The notes under the pieces are model-generated. The model saw only the letters and a program-made list of their open reading frames with translations. It was not told the DNA's origin and made no database searches. From positions 1 to 20,569 of the forward strand of contig NOWV01000425.1 of the NCBI GenBank assembly GCA_003344405.1: a stretch of 20,569 nucleotides of DNA. Direction: 5' to 3'. The position numbers and the translations under genes are program-made. Origin of the DNA: Trichoplax sp. H2 (taxonomy: Eukaryota > Placozoa > Uniplacotomia > Trichoplacea). Positions 1 through 11,183 of this stretch are shown piece after piece (positions within the stretch are counted from its first letter, which is position 1; each line of letters begins with the position of its first letter).

Positions 1-110
1 GGTTCCTATATAAACGGGAACATTTGAGTTGTGGGTGTGGTAAAAAGTTGTAGATGTACCTTTGCTAATAAAAGTTTCATCTTTACAGTATTTTGCTGTG
101 TGTGCTTAAC
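1..110 (+). promoter_or_regulatory. TATA box plus AATAAA in close order, LTR-end-like
   Basis: A TATATAAA box (about 7-14) is followed some 60 bases later by AATAAA (about 68-73) and then a short CA-containing tract. The TATA box sits between short complementary arms, GTTCC and GGAAC. A TATA box and a poly(A) signal this close together on one strand resemble the compact R region of a retrotransposon LTR. No LTR boundary, primer-binding site or element body is visible, and the window begins here, so this may be chance in AT-rich DNA. Confidence 0.15.
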
Positions 111-201
111 GTTAAGTAAAAGGGCGTTTAAGTCAGTAGCTACTTATAGACTTTTACTGTACATTACCTTGTCGCAGAAGTGAAATTGTGACAGTGATAC
201 T

Positions 202-324
202 TCACGTTGCAACAGTACCGGCATTGTGAAGAACAGAACATAAATATGAAACTGTATCTGAATTAAATGGGATCAACAGAAATATCGATACAAACGAAAA
301 ATTATTAAGCTGCTCAAAAGATAC
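202..324 (-). other. Weak candidate exon, 40 open codons
   Basis: On the minus strand a good 3' splice-site sequence (GCTTACAG, AG at 326-325) opens a 40-codon frame that ends at a TGA (202-204). The frame reads VSFEQLNNFSF at its start and SYLCSVLHNAG near its end. A possible donor (GTGAAG) lies just before the stop. I recognise no domain. Open stretches of this length are expected by chance here, so the call rests only on the splice-like edges. Confidence 0.1.
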
Positions 325-377
325 CTGTAAGCAATACAATTATTCTCTATAGGAATACGATATTTCTATATACGCGT

Positions 378-470
378 ATGTTATGCAGTAATAAATCTTT
401 AGTTTAAGGGCGGGTCTAAATTATTCGTATAGAATAGCTGGTCACCGATAAGAATATTACTGCATAACAT
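378..470. repeat. Inverted repeat with perfect 16-bp arms
   Basis: ATGTTATGCAGTAATA (378-393) is repeated as its exact reverse complement at 455-470, leaving a 61-base loop. Weaker complementarity continues around the arms: a CTATA...AATACG stretch near 345-360 pairs loosely with CGTATAGAATAG near 426-437. No clear target-site duplication flanks the unit. It could be the hairpin of a small foldback element or a degenerate MITE. The arm length makes pure chance unlikely. Confidence 0.6.
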
Positions 471-1130
471 GCACTTTCCAGATAATCTAGTTATACAGTT
501 AATTCGTACATTAAAATATGAAAATAATGTTTTAGATGATGTAAAATGGAGTATTTACGATTACGGCTGATATGACGAGGCGATACCCTCATTCTACTAA
601 TATTGTGTGGCGTGAACAAGTGCAAAGAGCCAAAAACATATTTATTGGTCAGAATAGGAACCTTAACTTAGTGCAAATGCTATTACGAGCGATAATTTCC
701 TTTCTTTGTATTAGATATTGGTAATAACTACCTTAATATTCAGCTTCATGAAAAAATAACAGATACCGTTTGATTTATGTAATGATAGCCTTTGCTCATG
801 TCCTCGAAAAATTTTGTTATCATGCAATATGATTAACTTTAACTAATCAAATTGATATACTAGCAGTATAGTGATAGATAGCTACTATAAAAAAAATTGA
901 TCAAATAACGTATACGAGAATAGTTTAACTTAAACTGTACGTTAGAGTGCAAGATTGTTTTAAGTGACTCTTTGTGGAAGATGTAGAGGGGACGTATTGT
1001 AGTAGTAATTATATTGAGATGTTTATTTATATTAAGATTCTGAGATAATAATACTGTAGATAGCGCTAATTATGTTAGTACTCAGAGATTTGTATCGTGA
1101 CACTTTAATTAGAAGCGCGAATTATGAATT
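471..1130. other. No gene seen
   Basis: AT-rich DNA with frequent stops in all frames. No domain, RNA gene or long repeat was recognised. The repeat family that starts at 1131 may extend leftward, but the alignment becomes unconvincing. Confidence 0.5.
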
Positions 1131-1386
1131 GATAGCGCGTTAGTAAATTTAGATCAGATCTTGTAACTTAATTGGTAAGATACGATTACATTCGAAGGAA
1201 AATCATTGTGTGACGAATTGTATTTAAATCGTGAATATTGCGGTGATAATTTAGATAGTCAGAGATAGTCAGATTGCAGTTAGATAGTCCTTGGTAGTTA
1301 TGAAACGACCATAATCTTACGTAAGAAAGTGAAGTTTGTTAGAAACTGTAATTCTTGCTATATTTTTGAGAAGACACTTCATCACA
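1131..1386 (+). repeat. Diverged dispersed repeat, copy 1
   Basis: Two blocks align with copy 2 at 8388-8574. Block 1 (1131-1184 against 8388-8442) matches at about 39 of 54 positions by hand count, including AGTAAATTT, ACTTAA and TGGTAAGAT. Block 2 (about 1284-1386 against 8476-8574) shares ATAGTCCTTGGT, GAAGTTT and AGACACTT. Copy 1 carries about 70 extra bases between the blocks, including a small tandem AGATAGTC repeat near 1254-1289. Bases 1266-1298 also match 2849-2881 in inverted orientation at 31 of 33 positions. The ACTTAATTGGTAAG stretch slightly resembles a tRNA-type A box, but no full tRNA or SINE head is visible. Element class unknown. Confidence 0.6.
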
Positions 1387-1523
1387 CAGGCCTGTTATAG
1401 TGTGTTGACAGTGAGTAAATAATACTTGCTCAAGAAGCGATTTAGGACTTGTACTAAGATACAGTACTTATAAGTGATACGCCTTTCATTATCTCCTTCA
1501 TTGTTAATTCACCTATTTAGTAA

Positions 1524-1709
1524 ATGCCACGAATCTTTCAAGGGATCGCCTTTATTCTAATTTTGATTTTAATGTTCGCAAATATTCAATCCGAACGGAG
1601 AATTCATCCTTTTTCAAAAGACAACACAAAGCGTGTTTTACTTCAAAGCAAAATAATCAACCTAGCAAAGAAAACTAAAATAAAATTTATTACGAAAAGC
1701 CTTCGCTGA
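1524..1709 (+). CDS. Possible small secreted peptide precursor, 61 aa
   Basis: I do not recognise this protein. An ATG opens 61 codons with a secretory layout: an Arg in the first three residues, a strongly hydrophobic core at about residues 8-18 (IAFILILILMF), then a polar stretch ending NIQS that could serve as a signal-peptidase site near residue 23. The rest is very basic and contains dibasic pairs at residues 25-26 (RR), 36-37 (KR) and 49-50 (KK), as in a peptide-hormone or antimicrobial precursor. No Gly precedes a dibasic pair, so no amidated product is predicted, and there is no cysteine. AT-rich random DNA favours Ile, Phe and Lys codons, and several 60-codon frames are expected by chance. 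It could equally be a first exon or nothing. Confidence 0.2.
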   Translation: MPRIFQGIAFILILILMFANIQSERRIHPFSKDNTKRVLLQSKIINLAKKTKIKFITKSLR

Positions 1710-2848
1710 AATATCTAATATCAGTCTATAAGTGTCTGTTGCAATTTTCGTGTTTAGATTGAGTAATTAATTAATACATAATAAATTTTCATACAATAGA
1801 GATTGCCTGTTTAACATCATTTCGATTGTACCTGACTAAACCTTAGAAGTGTTTTTTTGCTCTAATTTAGTATTACGTTTTACTGTGGCAATACACTGAG
1901 CGAGTGTCGATAATAAAAAAATTTGTTGTTCAATACCCGAGATTGAAACGAAAGATTTTAGTACAAAACCGGCCTTGAAGCTAATCTGAACCTTAAAGAA
2001 CAATTAAAAATAATAAAACTACTTCATAGTTTCAGAAAATAAGAGCTTCGAATGAATAAAATTAAATAAATGAGCTACGGCACTTATAAACTTTAAATTC
2101 TCTTCGCCTTTTATTGAAAAATTGCAATTTCTAACTTATATGTGTAGTAAAGGACTAAAAGTAGAGTCATTTATAGCTTTTAGTACGTAACTAGTGTTAT
2201 TTTACTATAGAAAATACCTAAAAAGTGATAGTGTCTGTAAGTTTTACCCTGCCAAATTATCATGTCGCCATATTTACTTCTTCATTATATTACAAGGTAC
2301 TATATAGATTACTATAGAAGTAGCCCTGGAGCAATTGCCTAATCTAAAGAAAGGGCGTTTGATAGTCTATTCAAATTATAAATGAATTTGACTTAGTAAC
2401 AAAACCCTATCCATAGAGAAAGGGGATTTATAACATGACAGTAAAGTACTGTAATGTAGTCTATAATCGTACAGTTACCGTACAACCTGACGCTAAAACA
2501 TCGACAGTCAATACTAAGCGATACTAATGTCAGAAAAGTAGTCGTAGTAGTCATATAAAATTTCTTGATAAGCGATTACTGTGATCTTTATAAAATCCAG
2601 ATTTTTCGGATTCGGATTCCAGAACCGGTCGGATTTATGTCCGATATAATTTTTCTGTTTTAATTTTTGGATTTTAGTTTCTGAAAAATATCGTAAGAGT
2701 TGATTTTTGAAATTTGAACTTTTTGTCATGAATTTGAAACTTTGGAATTTTATGACGTGACATGAAAGTCACATTAGGAAAGTTTAGTTAGGAAAATAGA
2801 AAATAAATTGGAAATTGGCAGAGGTTGCGTTGATTGTTACGTCTCACT
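1710..2848. other. No gene seen
   Basis: AT-rich sequence with no supported gene. A 71-codon minus-strand open frame around 2514-2729 is low-complexity (Asn, Lys, Tyr, Ile), matches no family I know and has no splice-like edges, so it is not annotated. Confidence 0.5.
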
Positions 2849-2881
2849 ACTACTAAGGACTATCTAACTGCAATCAGACTA
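2849..2881 (-). repeat. Dispersed repeat, copy 3 core, inverted
   Basis: These 33 bases match the reverse complement of 1266-1298 at 31 of 33 positions (core ACTATCTAACTGCAATC). Similarity outside the core is weak on both sides. Orientation is opposite to copies 1 and 2. It is either a short surviving piece of the element family or one arm of a larger rearranged unit. Confidence 0.6.
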
Positions 2882-3660
2882 TATAGTAGTTAGACCGTCA
2901 TTTTTATGACTAAATCTTCATGTTTAAAGGTTAATTTTTAGACTTTTATAATGTATTAATGATAGTGATTATGTTAGAATTGAAGTTTGACGTATTTTAT
3001 AGTTAATTTGTTGGTTTTATAATGTTTTGTAAGGCAATCATAGGGTAAATTGTGTCTGAACTTTGAATGATTTTTGTTTTCTTAAATGGTGCAAAGTACT
3101 TTTCTAAAATTGATCTTAAGAGCGATTGCTTAGTAAATGTTCAGTTTTAAATACCTCTGACGGCTCTACGAAGCCGAAGCCTATAAATGATAGTGCAATT
3201 AGAAAATTTAGAGAGAGAGTAGAAGAAGATTCTTTTGAAGAACTCGTTGAATTTATAAGGCCTTTGGGGTCGAATTGTCGTAAGTCAAAACGTTCTTCTT
3301 TTTGAAAGGTTGTTTGGTTGTTAACAGTTTTTAAGTCTGTCACTTATTTTATTAATACTTAAAGTTAAGTATTTGTAAGGTTGTTCGGTTTATACTTCTC
3401 TCCATTCTTTTTGTTATAAACTGTTGATCGATTATTTCCCCAAATTTTAATTTGGTGTCAAAGTTTCGTTGAGTCGACAGGAGTCCAACGAAAGTAGAGT
3501 CAAAGTTTATTAAAGTTTTGTAGCTTGATCTCCACACTTTTCATTTCATTACATATGTCTAGCACTTCCTTTTGAAATCGTAGCGTTAATTTCTTCTTTC
3601 TCTCCCTGCCATAACTTTGTCTTTAGTTTTTAAAAGTCGTTCGTTTTGATGCCAATGAAA
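2882..3660 (-). other. Strand-skewed region, possible decayed coding DNA
   Basis: The plus strand is rich in T and G here, so the minus strand is purine-rich over several hundred bases. Minus-strand frames show open stretches without ATG starts: one at 3352-3537, one at 3116-3343, and in another frame around 3480-3600 a coiled-coil-like run (RFQKEVLDICNEMKSVEIKL). They sit in different frames separated by stops. That fits either a decayed gene or the effect of base skew. No family recognised. Confidence 0.15.
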
Positions 3661-5538
3661 ATTCAACACTGATATTAATAGACTATAGAAGACATTCTAC
3701 AAGAGTTCCAAATAAAATTACTTACCGGCTCGAAATTGCAATATCTACTGACTGTATACCTATTCGACTAAGCCCTTATTAACAATTAATAATTCGTAAT
3801 AATTATTAACAATTATAAACATATAAGAATATGCTGAATTTATGTACACATGTATGTTGTATGTGATCGACATTATATAGTAGCAAACATAATTTTATGC
3901 ATTAATATAGATAAAGGTTACCTTGTGTACTTCGAACAGTCATTCAACGATACCATACCTTTGTTTACTGCCATCGAGCCTTGCAACCTAATCTCTGATC
4001 TGTAATTGAAGTATATTCACAGCAGTATACTGTACTTATAATATAGGAGAAACATGATGAAATATTCTGAGAGAAGTAGTTTAAATTTATATAAGCTTAG
4101 CGCAAGTAGATGAAACTTACCTCAAGCCGTGTTATTACAAAGTTGAAAGCAACGTAAAAGTCTAGACAATTAATCAGCCATCAAATATACACGTAAACGC
4201 ATTTGCTATGTATTAATCCTAAATATATATCATAATTTAAGGTCATCGTAGTGAAACTTCCATGTCATTCGAGCAATAATATTAATAGCTCTTAGTTATA
4301 ATTTAAACTCTAAACAACCGTATAATTGGTGACAAGAATACATTATTAAACTGTAACAGTTATCTTAAGCTAAATATCAAAATAGCCACTGTATAACGTT
4401 AATCACGAAATAAAATACGGTATATTTCTGATTAAAAATTCTTTCTATAATCTACGTATACAAAATAACAAATAAGTAATTCTACGATGAATCTGATAAT
4501 AGTTTAAGATAATATCTTTGCCAGATCTGCTATTGATGATAAATACTCAAATATATCTTGATTTGAAGCATCCATGGTATTTTCTAGTGTCGCGATTTCA
4601 TTGAATATTCTAACAGCATACGTGCAGGTGTTAATTACAAGTATATATGTCAGGAACAATAATAATTATGCTAAGCAATAAAAAAGCAAATAAATGAATT
4701 CGAAGCTAGGTGCAGTAAGCGAGTAAATTTTTTAGTATTAACAGCCGTATGTTACTGTCGTAAATCGTGTCAGAGATTACGAAATAATCTGAGTCTTCTA
4801 GTTCGTCCAAACGATAATCTTGTATGGTACGCTGAATAAGTCCAATGTGATCACTTTCGTAGCTCATCTTCAAAGATTTATGGCGGTAGAAATTACAATA
4901 TTACAATGAGTAGATAGCAATAAAGCTGATCTAAATTAATAAAGTACTAATTTAATAAGAAAGTTATTATTTTTATAATCCGATGGCGCTGTAATAGTAT
5001 CGAAGTAAATTCTAGCCCACATGGTAATTCCAAATACTAACTACAGTTTAATAATTAGTATTTACTGAACCACAGATTTCGATACAATTATTTACTAGAT
5101 GTTAAACTCGTTCTTGTCAACGTGAAATGATGTCATTAATAATGATAGGTTCGTAAATCGACACACTTTAACGTGATAATACAACATATAAAAAATAAAC
5201 GGATGTAGACTGAAAGAAACTGAAATATTGAAAAGATTTAACCTTATGAAATACATAATTAAAATTATCTTCTCCTAGTAGATAATCTTACGTTTTTACT
5301 TGGCAATGAAACCATAAATCAATAAACAATACAAACTCACCTCACTTCATCTTTCTTCTCGACTTAGATTGCAAGCGACCATCCAAGAATTATTAGGAAT
5401 ATTACCAACTTGGATAGGTAAGTTTTACTTTCACAACCTTAACAGAATGTGATCTTATAATTTAACTTTTTCGATTTTATTACTAAATCACTAGCAGAAT
5501 TTTTCTTATAATTACCTAAACCAATTATAAATAGAACG
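3661..5538. other. No gene seen
   Basis: About 1.9 kb of AT-rich DNA with stops in every frame. I found no open frame of note, no RNA gene and no repeat matching elsewhere in the window. It forms the upstream flank of the receptor pseudogene. Confidence 0.5.
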
Positions 5539-6800
5539 ATGAAGCTTTATATGGAGAAGGGTCATTTGATATATTTCATCACAAAATCATACCCGAGATT
5601 TTAGCTTCGGCATTTAGACCTTTAGGTTTTATAGCTAATGTGTATGTCTTATCAGTATGTTACCAAAATTTGAGTCACAAAAAGCGAAATCGTGCTAACC
5701 TTGCGGCTAATGATGTTCCCATCCGCCCTTGTGGCAGCAAGGAAAATAATAGTAAAGATCAACTCGCTCGGTAACAATTCTTTTAGCGAGTTTAAGTCTA
5801 GTAGACGCTATGTCGGCTATGTATCTCTGCATTTTAGCGTTGTCTGAGAGCTACTTTTCTATAGCACGTACTACAGTGCGCGCATATCGACCACGGATAA
5901 ACAATGTTCAAAATTTTGCATTTAGTAATTCGTCTTCAGCTAATAGATCGAAACTGTACCTGTTATGGATGAGGGGATCAACATGTCAAACATTTAGATT
6001 TTTAACTATCATAGGATCAGTAGTACATTTAGTAATTCGCCTTTAGCTGATAGATCTTAACTGCATCTGTTATGGATGAGGGGATCATCATTTCAAACAT
6101 TAAGATTTTTAACTATTATAGGACCGGTAGTATCTACCGTTACGACTTTAAATGTTGCCAAAGATCGCTTTTTCGCTTGATTTATCCACTTTAAATTTCT
6201 ATGCTAATACATTACAAAAGCGCAATCAAATGTTGCCTTTCAGTATGGTGTTTTGCAAAATCAAATGGGCTTATAGCAGTCATCCCAGGTCATATTATAC
6301 TTTTTTCTAGACATATAACTTCTGTTTCATGGTATTCAGCCCTTTGTATCCTTGATAGTATATCAGATATTCATGCAATGATCTATGCCACATTTATAAC
6401 TGTAGCGGACCTGGCTTTATATCTATCTATATTCGTTATGTATGGTTTGATCATTAACCGAATACAAAACACTCAAGCTTTAATTTCTGCCAAGAAAGAC
6501 AAGCAATTATTTAGAGCATCACTCATTTCAAGTAATGACAAGTTTTTAGGAATTATTATCGCTAGCGTGGTAGTTGGCACAAATATGTTATTTTGGTTTC
6601 CTTCAATTGTTTTAAATGCTATTACCATTTTTGATGGGTTTATATTAAGGCCTCGTAAGTCTAGATTATTTGACGATTTCGGCTCAAGCATTCTATTACT
6701 ACTTCCGTGTGACGGTTTAATAAATGCGCTTGCCTTTATAATTGTACCTATTTTTATATCATGTAAGAAAATTAACAAAAAAATCAATTCACTAACTTAA
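5539..6800 (+). pseudogene. Class A (LGR-like) GPCR pseudogene
   Basis: All seven helices of a rhodopsin-family receptor can be followed, but across four frame changes. TM1 is in one frame at about 5592-5660 (PLGFIANVYVLSVCYQNL). A long basic first intracellular loop follows, and that frame stops at TAA 5772. TM2 is in a second frame from about 5771 (LLASLSLVDAMS) through ECL1 and WMRG..C. A 107-bp tandem duplication then moves TM3 to a third frame: a TAA at 6058, the LNVAKDRF equivalent of DRY, and a TGA at 6178. A further shift between 6181 and 6204 leads into an open 199-codon stretch (6201-6800) holding TM4 (Trp16), ECL2 Cys49, TM5, TM6 with FWFP (131-134) and TM7 with NALAF (175-179) in place of NPxxY. 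No ATG is in frame with TM1; the nearest, 5539 and 5551, are one frame off. The closest relative in view is the intact receptor at 14371-15450. Left boundary is approximate. Confidence 0.88.
5921..6134 (+). repeat. 107-bp tandem duplication inside the pseudogene
   Basis: Unit 1 is 5921-6027 and unit 2 is 6028-6134, directly adjacent. By hand count 92 of 107 positions agree (about 86%). The unit encodes the end of ECL1 and the start of TM3. Because 107 is not a multiple of three, it shifts the frame of everything downstream. Unit 1 stays open and keeps the TM3 disulfide Cys (TGT). Unit 2 has TTT at that place and a TAA at 6058. The roughly 14% divergence means the duplication is old relative to local drift. 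Confidence 0.95.
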
Positions 6801-8387
6801 TAACATTTATCCTATAAAGCAAAAGCCATTCTTCATATTAATTGCGTACAATACAGTAAATAATGTTTAAAATTATTTACTAATATTATAATGGCTATAT
6901 GGCTATATATTGTAATGCAGCAATGCCTAATTGTTTCCAACCTTATTTAATTAATTTTATCAAAAGACTATGCGGCAGCAAAATCTATACTATTGTCTCT
7001 AACATAATCTCCAACGTACACTTTTAAAGCAACAACGATATTGTATATCATATTTTGCATCTGAATTAGCTATGTTTAAACATTCACACCGTACTATCTG
7101 TTACCAAGATTAAATTAATATCTTTAGCAAGCTTAATGTAAAATATTTTTGGACAATTTAATTAGAACTCAAAACTATATTCACGAGCGTTTTTCTTATG
7201 TGTAAGGTAAACTATAAAATAGCCCTAACAAGTCAAAATGCAGAAAATTTTTCAAGTACATGCAACTTATTAAAATATCAAATTTGATATTTGAATTAAT
7301 CGGCGAAAAATGCATACGCGTATATTGATGATAAATCATCCAGAGATACACATTGATGTTTTGTAAGCACATAATAAATATATGTATACCTCGTGTTAAG
7401 ACTATATTATTCGACGTCCATCAGACATTGGCAAAGGACGATAGTGAAATGTAACGATAATGTTTAAAGTTTTAAACGCTGCAAACTGTGATTACCGCAT
7501 TTCTGGCACCCTCAAATAATAAGTATTAATAAATATTAATCAATATATGGTATGCTATCGTTTACATTTTTACTTACTTTGAATTATTAGTATTCTCCGA
7601 TATCATTTTTTTCTCAATTAGCAAACAGAGCTATATTTACTTCATTAACTGATATATTCTAATAACCTATTGACTTATACTTAAATACTAATGCAAAGAA
7701 TTATTGTAATTTTGCCATATTTATTAAAGGAATCTCTTTATTATTGCATTTTCATTGACAAATTGTCCTTATTTCTTTTAATGTGATGTATAGATGATGC
7801 TTTTTCAAACTAAATAGTTACGCAAACATAATTAATTTCAAAGCGAAGAAGGTTTGATGTAAGCCATATAATTTATACTTTTAGGTGTAAGATCCAAATT
7901 CCTATAGAAATTTTGGTACTAATTATAAATTTATAGATCAAAGGACTGAGAATTTCTATCTCTAGTCAGACATGAAGATTGAGTCTTTCATTATTTCATT
8001 AATCATGACATACGAGTATTTTATTTCATTTAAGTATAGCTTAAAAGTCGTTTCTTGATTTATTGATCTCGTCTCTGTAGAAATTTAAGACGCAGTAATG
8101 AAGTCCACATTAATCTATAATGTTAGTATCGGTCAACTCACAATCGTTAGGTATTCATTATTCTGAGATTTATATAATGCTTAGCGCGTAAATATTAGGA
8201 AAGGGACTTAAACATACGCAACAAAATCATCCTTTCTTATCTATGGTTCATATCAGACCATATCTAACTAAATGCTCACATATCAGCCATGATTCCCTCA
8301 GGATTCTGATCTATTAATAGATTACGTTAATTTTATATAGTGCAGAAATAACTGTGTATTTCAATTCGGAATTGCTAGCTGCTAGTA
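6801..8387. other. No gene seen
   Basis: AT-rich DNA downstream of the pseudogene. It has a small tandem ATGGCTAT pair near 6892-6906 and no open frame, RNA gene or repeat that I can support. Confidence 0.5.
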
Positions 8388-8574
8388 GATCGCACGAAAG
8401 TAAATTTTAGTTCTCGCAATGTGACTTAACTGGTAAGATCTGTTGTTAGAAGCCAGATAATTAAACTTCAAATAAATAGTCCTTGGTGGATTAATAGAAT
8501 TAGTTTATGTAATGAAATAGAAGTTTTACAAGAAATTTGAGTTCCTGTAATAAGATTTTTAGACACTTTATCAT
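8388..8574 (+). repeat. Diverged dispersed repeat, copy 2
   Basis: Same family and orientation as copy 1 at 1131-1386. Block 1 begins GATCGCACG and includes ACTTAACTGGTAAGATC. Block 2 begins ATAGTCCTTGGTGG near 8476 and ends near AGACACTTTATCA. About 70 bases present between the blocks in copy 1 are absent here. The open minus-strand frame across this region lacks an ATG and follows the repeat, so it is not annotated as a gene. Confidence 0.6.
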
Positions 8575-11183
8575 AGTCTAAATTACTCTCCTTTTTTTTT
8601 ATAGAAATATTCTTACATTTCATTGCCGATCTTGAATTATAGATCATTCGTAATATATAAAAATTTTGCCGCAAGACTATTCATTTTCTAAGTGTAACTA
8701 GTAGCTGGATGATTTATGGTATCGTTTGCATTTTTACGTTATAATCATGTAGTATGTTCGATATAGAAAACACTAGCAATTGCTATCCATAAGTCATAAG
8801 GGAAAAGTAGAAATGGTATTACTTCTTGCGTATACAGATATTCAATTACAGTCATGCAGGTTGATATAATACAGTGGCTTTATCGATTGCCATTTTATGG
8901 ATTTCCCGTAATGTCTTATTTTTACTCGATGTTTTACAGTTTTCCAGCTATATAGCCAATACTACAGGATAATGCACAGTTTAAAAATATGAAACTATTG
9001 CTATCACATAGTAGTCCTCCATAGTTCCCATCGGTTTTATTACTACTGCTATTTATTAATTCATACTTAAATAATAAGCCGAACTCTACCGCCAGATTTA
9101 ACAATTAAAATTAAAGTACTAAACGACTGAAAAAAATTCCTCGTCATTATTATCCAAATAACCTATTGACCAATCGAGCTGGAGTTGTAAATTCATTATG
9201 TCTTATTCTAAGATTGCGTTCTAGCTAATCAAGCAGGCCATTGCAAGAGTTATTTAGAGCAATGTAGTAACAGTAATCTCTCTAATCTATATAGAGTTAT
9301 GTTATTAGCCTGCTATGTTAAAACTATTTTTTTATGTTTTGCGCTAGTAACATTTCGTGAGAACCTATGCACTTGTGCAGTAAATAGTGTTTAAGCTTAA
9401 GAAACAAAGCAATTAAGTGGTTTCGGCAATTTATCGCTTGCATGTAAGAAATTAGACAGTATATATTGTGTCTGTAGTGAAGCTCGAATAAAAATGAAGC
9501 TGATAGTTCTCACGGAGAACTAATCATGATGAGTAATTCATCATTAAAGAATGTCAAAATACCTATACGTGTATTTTTGTCACAAAATTGTATACTTATT
9601 GGTACTAGTTGCTTAAATTGTTTAAGTTCCAAATAAGCTTCTAGTTTAATAGGTGCACCATTTAAAATTGACCATGTAAGAAGTAATCTATTGAAAACTT
9701 GCTATCTGGATGTTTGGATTAATATATAGTGCTAGTTTTGCTCACAAAATCAGGTTCGAATAAAAATTATACAATTCCTTCAATAGAATCTTCCCCACGA
9801 GAAACATAATTTTATTTTGCAATAGTCTTTAATTAAGAAGACCAGACTTGATTTTAAAGATATTCTGAATGAGATATTTTGCATCTATTGGTATGTATTG
9901 ATTAATTGACGCCTAAAATTCTTGATTTATATTTGCAAGATCTAGCTTAATATCATTAGATTGTCATATAAATCACTAAACTAGAAATAAAAATTAATGC
10001 CAATCTTTGACACTAAGATATAGGTATTAGAAGCTAATATGTTATTTGTGAGACTACGGATAAGTAATTCCTTACTATTTTCAGGGTATAGGTAGTAAGA
10101 CTTCGTAAGAAATTTGAGAAAGCTAAGTTTAGCGGCTTTACGATTCGTTAGATTTTGTCACATAAATGGTTGTAACAGTCAGATAAACCCTTTAAAGATA
10201 TTTAGTGGGTTATATAGCTTCACTTGCTCTGCTTTATCTTTATATAAAGTTGCTCGTAATTAATAACATCGAGTCCAGTAACGTATCTTAGCAGCTGCAT
10301 TGCAAATTTATTACTTTGAGAGCTTTTATTATCGGTATTTCTGTGATGGAACAGAAAATTAAATCAAAATTCATCCCTCTGCCATCAATATTGACTTAAT
10401 AGCGTTATTTAATATTATAGACAGAGCGTCAGAAGTTGCCAACGTTCTGATGAGTCAATATATCGTTAACTATTAGCATTTAACAATTACCTCTAAAAAT
10501 TGTTGGTTAATAATAATAATAAAATAATCGCGGGCAAATAATATAACTTTATGCTATAGCTAGCTAAGAAAGACCTCTGCTAACTGCCATTATTAAATAG
10601 AGTATAAATTTTCACATATTAAATATCATTTCTGATGACATTTTATATTCTCTTTAACTTATTAGTTATTGGTACAAGTAATGGTTTCTACGTTCTATAA
10701 AAGACTATAATTTTGATGTTTTAAAAGGTGAAAAGGCTAGAATTGCCCTTAATGATTTAAGATAATGATTTTCGTACTAGCTAACTCCCTAGAATTGCTA
10801 AAAGCTTACCGGAATTAAGGGTATACTTTGATATAAAACAGCTTTAGTAATGTTTCTGTAGGCTAAACTACTGGTTCCGAACGAATTATTTTATATTTGT
10901 TTCTTAGCATTTCGATCCTAAACTTCCTTTAATATCGAAATCAGGAAGTATTCGGCTCCACTATCATGTGCTTTCAGTCCGTAGTTTTTATAAAGATCAT
11001 AATAATCCAACAGTATCATCAAAGAAATTTTGAAATGTTGAAGAAACGTTAATCGATTAACAAAAATAAAACTTTAGCATATAAAAGTGTGAGATGTATT
11101 CGTTAAGAGGAACCAGATGTAGCATAAACCTTGCTATAAAAAAAAAATTCATAAGTGTGACTTATGAGAAAAATTTGCAGCAT
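8575..11183. other. No gene seen
   Basis: About 2.6 kb of AT-rich sequence. A GGTTCGAAT string near 9752 resembles a tRNA B box but has no A box or acceptor stem around it. No open frame or repeat stands out. Confidence 0.5.

Noticed and set aside
1545-1620. RIHPF in the candidate peptide resembles the end of angiotensin
   Set aside because: A five-residue match in a low-confidence ORF carries no weight, and the rest of the peptide does not correspond.
2514-2729. 71-codon minus-strand open frame
   Set aside because: Low-complexity composition typical of AT-rich random DNA, with no domain or splice-site support.
6473-6787. 104-codon minus-strand open frame
   Set aside because: It lies entirely antisense to the TM6-TM7 part of the receptor pseudogene and has no features of its own.
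8468-8674. 68-codon minus-strand open frame
   Set aside because: No ATG start, and it overlaps the dispersed repeat copy at 8388-8574.
9745-9765. tRNA B-box-like GGTTCGAAT
   Set aside because: No A box at the right distance and no acceptor or anticodon stem can be formed.
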